From UBA117 sp049975245 (GTDB lineage Archaea; Methanobacteriota; Methanobacteria; Methanobacteriales; Methanobacteriaceae): 64,000 nucleotides of DNA. Numbering within the stretch: position 1 is the first letter of the stretch; the number at the start of each line of letters is the position of its first letter. Shown piece by piece: positions 15,732-24,677 of the stretch. The translations under genes were made by a program, and so were the position numbers. The notes under the pieces are model-generated. The model was not told the DNA's origin. It worked only from the letters and a program-made list of their open reading frames with translations, and did not search any database. The stretch is taken from positions 1 to 64,000 of the forward strand of contig JBNGDB010000006.1 in NCBI GenBank assembly GCA_049975245.1, in the 5' to 3' direction.

Positions 15732-18700
15732 ATGTCAAAAGTGAAAATACTTTTGATTGAAGATCCTAAACGATCTAAAATCCGACTTAAACTTAAAGAA
15801 CTGAATTATTCAGAATTTGAGAGCATAAACATTAATGATCCACATTTTGAACGAGTAAATCTATTAAATACTGATCTCATTTTAATTGATAACATTTATG
15901 AAAATGATAATATAAAAATTGAAGATTTATATTCATTTATAAATGATAATAACATCCCTATATTATTAATCTCACCCCATTTATCTGGAAATTCCTTAAA
16001 AAAATTTGAATCCTTTGATAATAATTACTATTTTTTTAAAGATATTGACCATGAAACACTGAAATTCGCTATCGAAAGCATAGAAAGTAAATCTAAAATT
16101 AAAAAAAGTTCAAGAGTTAGATTAAATGAATTAAATAAGGCCCTTTCTCGGATGGGTAGTGATCCCGATGAAAACATTCAAAATTTGACCATTATATGTG
16201 GAAAACTATTAAATGGATTTTGTGCTCTTTATCGCAGTATGGAAGCAAATACCCTTTATAAAAAGGCACATTGGAATTTACCTAAGACTGATAATTTAGA
16301 TGAAGATTCTAAGAAATACATTTGTTATGATGTAGTAAAAAGTGATTCAGACGATATATTCCTGATTAATAATTTACCTGATACTGATTACTATGATATA
16401 GATCCTAATGTTAAAGCTTTTAATCTAAAAACCTATCTAGGTTATCCTGTCAAATTCGCCGGTAAAAATAGGGGATCTTTATGTGTCCTTTATGAAAATA
16501 ATTATATTCCAGACGAGGATGAAAAAGAATTATTGAAAATTATCGCCTCAGCCATTGGAGAAGAAGAAGAAAGAAAAAATATTATTTCTAATTTAAATGA
16601 AAGTGAAGAACTATTCCAATCTCTTTGGGAAAACAGTTTAGACGCTACATTGATTTTAAACTGGGACGGTGAAATTCTATTCGCCAACCCGGCAGCAGCT
16701 AAAATTGGTGGTTTAAGCTCACCAGCAGAAGCAATCGGCAAGAACATTTTAAATTATGTTGATGAAAAAACCCAGAATAAAATAAAAAAGCACATAAATC
16801 TGGTAAAGAACGATCAAGGTGGTTTTTTAGCGGAATATGAAGTTAAATCTCCTAACAACGATAAATTATGGGTGGAAGGTTTAGGTACTAAAATACAATA
16901 TAAAGGAAAGGCAGCAAATATTGTTACCGTAAGAGATATAACACCAAGGAAAATTGCAGATGAGAAAATAAAGGAATCAGAAGCTTTTTATAAATCTATT
17001 TTTGAAAATACTGGGAATGCTACTATACTGGTGGAAGAAAATAGTTTGATATCTTTGGCCAATACCGAGTTTGAAAATCTCTCTGGATATTCTAGAAAAG
17101 AGATACAGGGAAAAATGAAATGGACAGAATTTGTTTACCCTGATTATAAAGAAAAAATGTTAAAATATCATGGTATGCGCCGAGTTAATCCAGAAAAAGC
17201 TCCTAATAAATATGAATTTAAATTTATTGATAAGAACCAGAATGTTAAAGACATTTTTCTAAAGGTTGATATAATAAAAGATAGCAATATTAGCGTTGCA
17301 TCGCTTATGGATATAACTGACCGTAAAGCAGCTGCTAAAGAATTAAAAGAATCCAATGAATTGTACAAAACACTGATTCAAACTTCTCCAGAAGCAATTA
17401 CAGTAACTGATCTGGAAGGTAAGATAAACTATGTTTCACAGAGAAAACTGGAGATATATGGCTATGAAAAGTTAAAGGAATTAATAGGTAAAAATGCATT
17501 GGAATTAGTTAAATTAGAATATCAGGAAAAGGCAGAGAAAGATCTTAAAAAAATAGCTCAGGAAGGAATTATTAGAAATCATGAATATGAAATGATTAAA
17601 AAGAATGGGAAATTTTTTACTGCTGAAATTAGTGCATCTCTATTTAAAGACGTTAATAATCATCCTAAAGGGATTATCATCACCACCCGTGATATAACCC
17701 AACGCAAAAAAATTCAAGAAAAACTGAAAAAAAGGGAAGAACTTTTATCCATAGTAACCGATAACATGCTGAACGTGGTGGGTCAAGTGGATTCAACTGG
17801 AATCTTCCATTATATAAGCCCATCTGTGAAAAATATATTAGGATACGAAGTGGATGAAGTTCTGGGCAGCTCAGTATTTGACTTTTTAGAGAAAGTTCAT
17901 CCCAATGATTACGAAGAAGTAAAAAATACCTTCATTAAGTCAACTATTAGTTATATGCCCGGGGATGTGAAACACAGATATAAACATGCTAATGGCAACT
18001 ATTTATGGCTGGAATCGTTAGGAAATCCATTATTTGATAATGAAAATAATTTTAGAGGAGTTATCTTCAGTTTAACTGATATTACTGATCTAAAAAAAGC
18101 CGAGATAGATCTTAGGAATAGTAAGGAAAAATACAGGACATTGTTTGCATCTTCTCCTGATTATATCATAGTAATTGATCTTGATGGACAAATACTGGCA
18201 ATTAACGATATTTTACGCCATAAATTATCTAAATACGTTGATAATGTTTCCCATGTTGAGAATGTTAAAGAACTTGGAAAATTATCTGTTGAAAATGAAA
18301 TAATATTTGAAAAGATCAGATCATTAATTATCTCGGGAGAAAGTGTAAAACCATTTGAAACTGAAATTGAAGGATTGGATGATAAAGAATATTGGTTAGA
18401 AATACGTACTATTCCCTTAAAGCAGGATGACATAATTAAAGCAGTGACAGTTATTGTAAGGGATATATCAGAAAGAAAATTGTATGAATATCAAATAGAA
18501 AAATCTCTTGCAGAGAAAGATTTATTGCTTAAAGAGATACATCATAGGGTGAAAAATAATTTACAAATAATTTCCAGTTTATTAAATCTTCAATCAACCT
18601 TCATAGATGATAGTGCTGCATATGAAGTTTTTAGAGAAAGTCAGAACCGGGTTAAATCCATGGCTATGATCCATGAACAACTATATCAATCTAAAGATCT

Positions 18701-19133
18701 ATCTCATATAAACTTTTCAGATTACATAAAAAGCCTGGTTTCGGGACTTTTAAGTTCTTATACAATCAATCCCGAACAAATAAAAATTAATATAGATGTC
18801 AGAGATATTTCAATGGATATTAATACAGCAGTTCCTTGTGGACTAATTATTAATGAATTAATAACCAATTCACTTAAACATGCGTTTCCAGATCCGTTTG
18901 AAGGTTCAATAGATATAAAAATGGATAAAAAAGAAGACGAATATGTATTAGAAATATCAGATAATGGAATAGGAATCCCTAAAGAGATAGATATTAAAAC
19001 AAATAAAACCTTAGGCTTTTTACTCATCAATTCTCTGGTAAAACAGTTGGAGGGTAATATACATATTGATCGTGGTAAAGGAACTAGATTTACAGTGAAT
19101 TTTTCAGAAATTAAATATGAGAAGAGAATTTAG
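15732..19133 (+). CDS. Multi-PAS sensor histidine kinase with N-terminal receiver-like domain
   Basis: This cytoplasmic kinase of about 1133 residues has a receiver-like N-terminus (E10-D11 acid pair, candidate phosphoacceptor D53, Lys in YFFKDI). A GAF-like region covers roughly 120-285. Five successive PAS/PAC units run from about 295 to 920, each ending in a DITxRK-type motif. The dimerisation domain is HisKA_2 type with EIHHRVKNNLQIISSL near 935-955. The ATPase domain has NELITNSLKHAF, DNGIGIP and GKGTRF. ATG at 15732 is preferred over a TTG at 15708. No response regulator gene is adjacent. Such soluble PAS kinases are typical of methanogens; the signal is unknown. Confidence 0.92.
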   Translation: MSKVKILLIEDPKRSKIRLKLKELNYSEFESININDPHFERVNLLNTDLILIDNIYENDNIKIEDLYSFINDNNIPILLISPHLSGNSLKKFESFDNNYYFFKDIDHETLKFAIESIESKSKIKKSSRVRLNELNKALSRMGSDPDENIQNLTIICGKLLNGFCALYRSMEANTLYKKAHWNLPKTDNLDEDSKKYICYDVVKSDSDDIFLINNLPDTDYYDIDPNVKAFNLKTYLGYPVKFAGKNRGSLCVLYENNYIPDEDEKELLKIIASAIGEEEERKNIISNLNESEELFQSLWENSLDATLILNWDGEILFANPAAAKIGGLSSPAEAIGKNILNYVDEKTQNKIKKHINLVKNDQGGFLAEYEVKSPNNDKLWVEGLGTKIQYKGKAANIVTVRDITPRKIADEKIKESEAFYKSIFENTGNATILVEENSLISLANTEFENLSGYSRKEIQGKMKWTEFVYPDYKEKMLKYHGMRRVNPEKAPNKYEFKFIDKNQNVKDIFLKVDIIKDSNISVASLMDITDRKAAAKELKESNELYKTLIQTSPEAITVTDLEGKINYVSQRKLEIYGYEKLKELIGKNALELVKLEYQEKAEKDLKKIAQEGIIRNHEYEMIKKNGKFFTAEISASLFKDVNNHPKGIIITTRDITQRKKIQEKLKKREELLSIVTDNMLNVVGQVDSTGIFHYISPSVKNILGYEVDEVLGSSVFDFLEKVHPNDYEEVKNTFIKSTISYMPGDVKHRYKHANGNYLWLESLGNPLFDNENNFRGVIFSLTDITDLKKAEIDLRNSKEKYRTLFASSPDYIIVIDLDGQILAINDILRHKLSKYVDNVSHVENVKELGKLSVENEIIFEKIRSLIISGESVKPFETEIEGLDDKEYWLEIRTIPLKQDDIIKAVTVIVRDISERKLYEYQIEKSLAEKDLLLKEIHHRVKNNLQIISSLLNLQSTFIDDSAAYEVFRESQNRVKSMAMIHEQLYQSKDLSHINFSDYIKSLVSGLLSSYTINPEQIKINIDVRDISMDINTAVPCGLIINELITNSLKHAFPDPFEGSIDIKMDKKEDEYVLEISDNGIGIPKEIDIKTNKTLGFLLINSLVKQLEGNIHIDRGKGTRFTVNFSEIKYEKRI

Positions 19134-19202
19134 AAATTAAAATTTTACTAACTATTTATTTATGTATAACTTAATGACCAAATAAAAGACAAAGGGATTT
19201 TA

Positions 19203-20909
19203 ATGGACAATAAAAAGGTAGCTAAAATACTTTATAAGGTAGCAGATTATTTGGACATGGAAGAAGACACCTTCCGACCTAAGGCTTACCGTAGAGCAGC
19301 CCATAATATTGAATTTCTATCAGAAGACATTGTAGAGGTTAAAGAGCAGGAAAAACTGGAGGAACTGCCCGGTATTGGTGAAGCTATCGCCGAGAAAATA
19401 GAAGAAATAATCGAAACTGGATCATTGGAATACTTGGAAAAACTGAAAAAAGATATACCAGTAGATTTTGATTCACTAATGGCAGTTGAAGGTTTGGGCC
19501 CTAAAACAATTAAATTATTATATGAAGAGTTGGGCATAACCAATTTAGATGAACTAGAAAATCAGGCAAAAAGACATAAAATAAGGCGATTAAAGGGAAT
19601 GGGAGAAAAAAGTGAGAAAAAAATTTTAGAAAATATTGAATTTGCCCGTAAACACAGCAGTAGAAAATTATTAGGCTACGTTTTACCAATGGCCCATGAA
19701 CTTAAAGAGAAATTATCAAATCTGGATATTACCCGTAATGTGGAAATTGCCGGATCCATCCGCAGAAGAAAAGAAACCATCGGCGATATTGATATACTGG
19801 TAATAACTTCTAAACCTGAAAATGTCATGGATTTTTTTACCAAAATGGATATTGTAGAAAATGTGATAGCTAAAGGACCTTCCAAATCCACAGTTAGACT
19901 TGAAACAGGAATAGAATGTGATTTAAGAGTATTTGATGATGAGATGTTTGGTGCTGCATTAATGTATTTTACTGGATCAAAAGAATTAAACGTAGAAATG
20001 AGGAGAATAGCGCTTAAAAATAATCAAAAATTAAATGAATACGGCCTTTTCAAGGGTGAGAAGAGAATAGCGGGTAAAACTGAAGAAAAAATATTCAATA
20101 AATTGGGAATGGATTACATAGAACCAGAATTAAGGGAGAATAGGGGTGAAGTAAAAGCATCAATGGAACATAACTTACCTAAACTGGTTGAATTTGAAGA
20201 AATAAGAGGAGATCTTCAGATGCATTCCAATTGGAGTGATGGTTCCAACAGCATCCAGGAAATGGCAGAATATGCAGCAAAAATAGGCCATGAATACATT
20301 GCATTAACCGACCACACTGGAAGTCTGAGAATCGCCGGAGGTTTGGATGAAGAAAAAATTCAAGAGGAAATGAAAGAAATTGATAAAATCAACGATAATT
20401 TAGAGGATATTACTATCTTAAAAGGTGCGGAGGTTAATATTGACTCTGAGGGTAATCTTGATGTTAAAAATGAAATATTGCAAGACCTGGATATAGTGGT
20501 TGCCAGCATCCATTCTGGATTTAGACAAGACAGAGATAAAATTACTAACCGAATTCAAATGGCCATGGAAAATGAGAATGTAAATATTATCGGACACCCT
20601 ACCGGTAGAAAGATCCAGGAAAGAAAAGCCTTTGACCTAAAATTTGAAGACATTTTCGAAACATCGATTGAAACTAATACCTTTCTAGAGATTAACTCAC
20701 AACCAAACCGTTTAGATTTAAGAGATGTCCTTGTAAAAAAAGCCATAGATCAAGGATGTAAACTTGTTATTAATACTGATGCCCATGATGAGAAACAATT
20801 AAATAATATTAATCTAGGGATTGCCACTGCACGCCGGGGATGGGCCACGAAAAATGACATAATAAATACATTAACTCTTTCTGAATTAAAAAAATTATTA
20901 AATAAATGA
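19203..20909 (+). CDS. polX: DNA polymerase/3'-5' exonuclease PolX
   Basis: The 568-residue protein is a family X polymerase fused to a PHP domain. Helix-hairpin-helix regions lie at about residues 50-75 (LPGIGEAIAEKI) and 93-110 (VEGLGPKTIKLLYEELG). The nucleotidyltransferase motif GSIRRRKETIGDIDILV is near 181-197 and the third aspartate in ECDLRVF near 240. The PHP phosphoesterase starts near 336 with GDLQMHSNWSDG and ends with the NTDAHD metal motif near 522. Such enzymes act in base excision and gap-filling repair. The ATG follows GGGAT closely. It lies 69 bases after the kinase gene and may be cotranscribed with it. Confidence 0.95.
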   Translation: MDNKKVAKILYKVADYLDMEEDTFRPKAYRRAAHNIEFLSEDIVEVKEQEKLEELPGIGEAIAEKIEEIIETGSLEYLEKLKKDIPVDFDSLMAVEGLGPKTIKLLYEELGITNLDELENQAKRHKIRRLKGMGEKSEKKILENIEFARKHSSRKLLGYVLPMAHELKEKLSNLDITRNVEIAGSIRRRKETIGDIDILVITSKPENVMDFFTKMDIVENVIAKGPSKSTVRLETGIECDLRVFDDEMFGAALMYFTGSKELNVEMRRIALKNNQKLNEYGLFKGEKRIAGKTEEKIFNKLGMDYIEPELRENRGEVKASMEHNLPKLVEFEEIRGDLQMHSNWSDGSNSIQEMAEYAAKIGHEYIALTDHTGSLRIAGGLDEEKIQEEMKEIDKINDNLEDITILKGAEVNIDSEGNLDVKNEILQDLDIVVASIHSGFRQDRDKITNRIQMAMENENVNIIGHPTGRKIQERKAFDLKFEDIFETSIETNTFLEINSQPNRLDLRDVLVKKAIDQGCKLVINTDAHDEKQLNNINLGIATARRGWATKNDIINTLTLSELKKLLNK

Positions 20910-21018
20910 ATTTAAATAGGTTAATTTCCTTTAATGATCTAATTTTACGAAAAGATAAATAACTTTAAGGACAAGTATATTATCTGTAAATTTTATAAAA
21001 AATGTATGAGGAGATATT

Positions 21019-21648
21019 ATGGTAACCAGTGACGAGATTAGAAGAAGATTAGAAGAAAAACGTAAAAAAGAAAGGGGTTTAGAGGATGTGCCTCCAACCA
21101 TTGTAGAAGAACCCATAGAAAAAGCTGAAGAAATTGAAAAGGAAAAAGTAATGGTCTGTCCGCAGTGTGATATTGAATTTCCTGCTAATTCTAAATTTTG
21201 TACCGAGTGCGGTGCCGCATTAGAGGAATATGTTGAGCCAGAACCCGAACCAGAGCCTGAACCAGAGCCCGCCCCAGAAGCCATACCTACTTTCCAAACA
21301 ACTGCACCAGCAACCTATGACAATATAATTATAGTAAGCTCTAATTATGTCCCTGGATACAATGTAGTCGCCACGAAAGGTTTTGTATATGGATTGACCG
21401 TTAGGAGCCGAGGATTAGGAGGTCAGATGGCTGCAGGTTTAAGATCTGCTTTTGGTGGTGAAATAAAAGAATACGTGAAAATGATGGATCATACCCGTCA
21501 AGAAGCCTTACAGAGAATGGTAGATCATGCTAAGGACATGGGTGCCAATGCTATTATAAGTGCAAGATTTGATTCTGATGAGATTTCAAATGTTATGCAG
21601 GAAATACTGGCATATGGAACTGCAGTCATAATCGAAGCAAAGGAATAA
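21019..21648 (+). CDS. Zinc-ribbon plus YbjQ/UPF0145 (heavy-metal-binding) domain protein
   Basis: The 209-residue protein has three parts. An N-terminal charged helix (residues 1-45) is followed by a zinc ribbon, CPQCDIEFPANSKFCTEC, at about 50-67. A low-complexity Pro-Glu repeat (PEPEPEPEP) at about 74-87 links to a YbjQ-type domain from residue 105 with VPGYNVVATKGFVYG and GANAIISARFDSD. YbjQ domains form pentameric rings of uncertain function. The ribosome site GAGGAG precedes the ATG. The ribbon fusion and acidic linker are common variations in archaea. It is a single-gene unit. Confidence 0.85.
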   Translation: MVTSDEIRRRLEEKRKKERGLEDVPPTIVEEPIEKAEEIEKEKVMVCPQCDIEFPANSKFCTECGAALEEYVEPEPEPEPEPEPAPEAIPTFQTTAPATYDNIIIVSSNYVPGYNVVATKGFVYGLTVRSRGLGGQMAAGLRSAFGGEIKEYVKMMDHTRQEALQRMVDHAKDMGANAIISARFDSDEISNVMQEILAYGTAVIIEAKE

Positions 21649-21744
21649 ATTAGATTTTCTATATTTTAATTTTAGAAGAATATATTAATTCTTCTTTTTA
21701 TTTGAAAAAGAAATATAACCTTTTTTTTTAGAGGATATATCAAT

Positions 21745-21954
21745 TTATTTATCTTTTAATAGTTTTATTTGTTTTTTGATTATGGTAGGCATGAAAGTGT
21801 GGATTATCAGCAAAACTACCAAGATTGGGAAAAGTATTTCATGTATTCTAAAAGCCGTGCTCTTCTCCAGTATCCCCAAGGTCAAAAATTCAAATGTTCT
21901 AAAGTAGGTTATACCTAATCCGCTTATTATGACCAGTATTATGGCCATGTACAA
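21745..21954 (-). CDS. Small cytochrome b-like membrane protein, partner of the molybdopterin oxidoreductase
   Basis: This short frame encodes about 69 residues with two membrane helices and a LTAFRIHE-like element, here STAFRIHEILFPILVVLLIIHTF, resembling the haem-binding helices of DUF4405/cytochrome b561-like proteins. It directly follows the molybdopterin oxidoreductase gene on the same strand. The reading frame stays open upstream to the end of that gene (about 22010) and encodes a lysine-rich, hydrophobic N-terminus (KVKDLILIKKAVCIILYM), but offers no ATG, GTG or TTG there. The start is therefore uncertain: TTG 21954, ATG 21948, or an unusual start further up. It is probably an electron-transfer membrane anchor. 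Confidence 0.6.
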   Translation of the reverse strand: MYMAIILVIISGLGITYFRTFEFLTLGILEKSTAFRIHEILFPILVVLLIIHTFMPTIIKKQIKLLKDK

Positions 21955-21998
21955 AATTATGCATACCGCTTTTTTAATTAATATTAAATCTTTAACTT

Positions 21999-22661
21999 TT
22001 ATATAAATTCCTCATCTAAATTTCCAGTATTTGAATAGCCTCTACTTTCCCAATATCCCTTATAACTTGTATCATTGGATAATTCTATCTTTTCAACCCA
22101 TTTAATCCATTTATAACCCCATTTACTTTCGGCTACAAGTTGAAATGGAAATCCTCTCGCAGGTGGAATAGTAGCATTGTTCATTTTATAGGCCAGTAAT
22201 ATGTTATTATCTTGAATATATTCAATAGGAAAAGAGGTAGAATAACCATCAACTGCATAAAAAATAACCACCTTAGCATTGGGGGAAGGTTTAGATTGAT
22301 TAATAATATCTTTAACCAGAACACCTTTCCATAGAATAGTAACATCCCAACCTTCAACACAATAAAGAGTAACTACTTTTTCGTAGTTTTGAAAATTATT
22401 AATAACCTGATCATAGGTATAATTTTTTGGTTCGCTGACTAGGCCAGTTACTTCCAGTCGGTAAGATTCTTTGTCTACATTTTGGGTTCCCTTAATAGAA
22501 TTTTCTCTGAAATCATTTACCGATGAAAGTTGTTCACCCTGATATTCAGTAACTTCAACGTTGTCTAGTTGAATAGGCTCATTGCTAAACAAATTAAAAA
22601 CTAGATAAACTCCCATAAAAACTAACAAAACAAGAACTACACTAGCAGCTACTTTATTCAT
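21999..22661 (-). CDS. Molybdopterin-dependent oxidoreductase, sulfite-oxidase fold, secreted
   Basis: The 220-residue protein has an N-terminal membrane segment or signal at about residues 5-24. The rest is an Oxidored_molyb-type domain. The stretch VVTLYCVEGWDVTILWKGVLVKDII near residues 94-118 contains the cysteine expected to bind molybdenum (C101). FPFQLVAESKWGYKWIKWVEKIEL near 172-195 is the family's other conserved block. It resembles the short YedY/MsrP-like enzymes without the C-terminal dimerisation domain. The downstream cytochrome-like gene could pass electrons from the membrane. The substrate is unknown; a sulfoxide is one possibility. Confidence 0.85.
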   Translation of the reverse strand: MNKVAASVVLVLLVFMGVYLVFNLFSNEPIQLDNVEVTEYQGEQLSSVNDFRENSIKGTQNVDKESYRLEVTGLVSEPKNYTYDQVINNFQNYEKVVTLYCVEGWDVTILWKGVLVKDIINQSKPSPNAKVVIFYAVDGYSTSFPIEYIQDNNILLAYKMNNATIPPARGFPFQLVAESKWGYKWIKWVEKIELSNDTSYKGYWESRGYSNTGNLDEEFI

Positions 22662-22827
22662 GGTCTTCCTAACCCAATAAATTGATTGAATAGTTATATA
22701 TGCAATGTTCCTTAAATTTATTACTATTATAAGTCATAATTATTTATTTGTTAAATAATTGAATCTATATTTTTTTAAGATTAATTTCCCCTTTAATTTG
22801 GTTGATAATTATAGATAGGTTGATTAG

Positions 22828-24198
22828 ATGAAAGATGTTTCATCCAAGAATTATGCATTAATTGTTGCTGTACTTGCATCATTTTTAACCCCATTTATGG
22901 GTTCCTCCATTAATGTTGCTCTACCATCCATTGCTAATGACTTTGTTATAACAGCTATAATGTTAAGCTGGATACCAGCCGCATATCTTCTGTCGCTGGC
23001 CATATTTTTAATCCCCTTTGGCCGTATAGCAGATATTTATGGAAGAAAAAAAATTTTCACCTATGGGATAATTATTTTTACAGTAGCATCATTAGTCGCT
23101 GCTTTTTCTACCTCTGCAAATATGCTTATAATTCTTCGAATATTACAGGGTATTGGTAGTGCCATGATTTTTGGCAATGTGGCAGCTATTATATCTTCTA
23201 TATTCCCTCCGACTGAACGGGGAAAAGCCCTGGGAATATCTATTACAGGGGCATTTATGGGTTTATTTTTAGGACCAGTATTAGGAGGATTTTTAACCCA
23301 ATACTTAGGTTGGAGAAGCATATTCTTTTTTGACGTTCCCATTGGTATATTAGCCACCTACGCCGTGGTAAAACTTAAAGGAGAATGGGCTGAAGCTAAA
23401 GGGGAAAAATTTGATCTAACAGGATCAATAATCCTGGCCCTATCATTAATAGTATTAATGTATGGTTTATCACTACTGCCTGATTTATTAGGTTTCATAA
23501 TGATTATGGGAGGGCTTATAGGATTAATAATATTTTATTTTGCGGAAAAAAATATGGAAAGCCCAGTATTAGATGTTAATCTCTTTAAAAACTTGTCATT
23601 TACCTTTAACAATTTAGCCGCTCTTATAAACTATAATTCTGGTGTTCCTATTGTATTCATTTTAAGCCTATATTTACAGTATGTTAAGGGTTTAAGTCCG
23701 CAAGATTCAGGTTTAATCTTATCAGTACAACCTATAATGATGGCGGTTTTCTCTCCTTTTGCCGGTAGGTTATCAGATAAATTTAAAGCAGAATACGTCG
23801 CCGCATTAGGAATGGGTCTTACAGCAATTGGTTTAGGCGGTTTTGCCTTAATAGATATGGATACCAGTTTGTGGTTTGTTGCAGCGGGTTTAGTAATAAT
23901 TGGACTGGGCTTTGCCCTTTTTTCATCCCCCAATACTAATGCTATTATGAATTCAGTTGAAGAAAAATATTATGGTGTAGCATCGGCCACCATAAGTAGT
24001 ATGAGAGTTCTTGGACAAATGTCCGGTATGGGTATTGCCATGTTAGCCCTGGCCCTTTATCTTGGAAATGTTGACATAGTACCTTCTAATTATTCTTCTT
24101 TCCTTTCAAGTTCCACAATATCTTTCCTGATATTCTCATTATTATCATTCATAGGACTACTATTTTCAGTTTTAAGCTTGAAAAAGATCAATTATTAA
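22828..24198 (+). CDS. MFS transporter, DHA2 (EmrB/QacA) family
   Basis: The 456-residue protein has about fourteen membrane helices. The loop 2-3 motif IPFGRIADIYGRKKIF is near residues 60-75, and the antiporter motif GAFMGLFLGPVLGGFL near 148-163 is typical of drug:proton exporters. This family exports lipophilic cations and other toxic compounds. It lies divergent to the molybdopterin oxidoreductase gene, with 166 bases between. No regulator gene is adjacent. Substrate cannot be deduced. Confidence 0.9.
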   Translation: MKDVSSKNYALIVAVLASFLTPFMGSSINVALPSIANDFVITAIMLSWIPAAYLLSLAIFLIPFGRIADIYGRKKIFTYGIIIFTVASLVAAFSTSANMLIILRILQGIGSAMIFGNVAAIISSIFPPTERGKALGISITGAFMGLFLGPVLGGFLTQYLGWRSIFFFDVPIGILATYAVVKLKGEWAEAKGEKFDLTGSIILALSLIVLMYGLSLLPDLLGFIMIMGGLIGLIIFYFAEKNMESPVLDVNLFKNLSFTFNNLAALINYNSGVPIVFILSLYLQYVKGLSPQDSGLILSVQPIMMAVFSPFAGRLSDKFKAEYVAALGMGLTAIGLGGFALIDMDTSLWFVAAGLVIIGLGFALFSSPNTNAIMNSVEEKYYGVASATISSMRVLGQMSGMGIAMLALALYLGNVDIVPSNYSSFLSSSTISFLIFSLLSFIGLLFSVLSLKKINY

Positions 24199-24256
24199 TT
24201 ATAACATTAGTATAAATATATTAATAAAAACATTAAAAAATATTGGAGAATTTAAA

Positions 24257-24649
24257 TTGTTTGAAAACGATTTGAAGACCATTAAATTATTTGTTAGTCA
24301 CATAGAAGATTATAGTGAATATAATTTATTTTTAGATAAATTAAATACCGCTATTGATTATCAGTGGGAAATTTTTTCTGATCCTAATAAGATTGGGGAA
24401 AATGATTTAAAAGATCAAATAAATCCGGTAGAAATTGTAATAATATTATCTGGCCAGTACTCTAAAGATCCTTCTTTAATTAAAAAACAGATTAGAATTG
24501 CTAAAGAACTAGAAAAACCCATTATTGCAGTAAGACCTTTTGGTATGGAGAATGTTCCAGAATTTGTGGAAAATGTGGCTCAAGATATTGTAGGGTGGAA
24601 CACTCCTTGCATAGTGGATATTATTGAAGAAAATGCATTAATTATTTAA
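24257..24649 (+). CDS. TIR-like (DUF1863/MTH538-type) domain protein
   Basis: The 130-residue protein consists of one flavodoxin-like alpha/beta domain. It begins TIKLFVSHIEDYSEYNLFLDKLN and has INPVEIVIILSGQYSKDPSLIKKQIRIAKELEKPIIAVRPFG in the middle, the pattern of the MTH538/DUF1863 TIR-like family. The same fold is used by ThsB of Thoeris defence, but a catalytic Glu cannot be fixed here by eye, and no ThsA-like effector is adjacent. The TTG start follows GGAGA by about 8 bases. A flavodoxin/PNPOx fusion gene lies 28 bases downstream and is probably cotranscribed. Confidence 0.75.
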   Translation: MFENDLKTIKLFVSHIEDYSEYNLFLDKLNTAIDYQWEIFSDPNKIGENDLKDQINPVEIVIILSGQYSKDPSLIKKQIRIAKELEKPIIAVRPFGMENVPEFVENVAQDIVGWNTPCIVDIIEENALII

Positions 24650-24677
24650 TTTATTCTTATATATAGGGGGATTTGAA

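Noticed and set aside
21220..21285. Antisense frame rich in Gly/Ser repeats opposite the YbjQ-type gene
   Set aside because: It is the mirror of the Pro-Glu repeat in the real gene.
24257..24649. Thoeris defence system
   Set aside because: Only a TIR-like domain is present, with no ThsA-like effector or other defence gene nearby.
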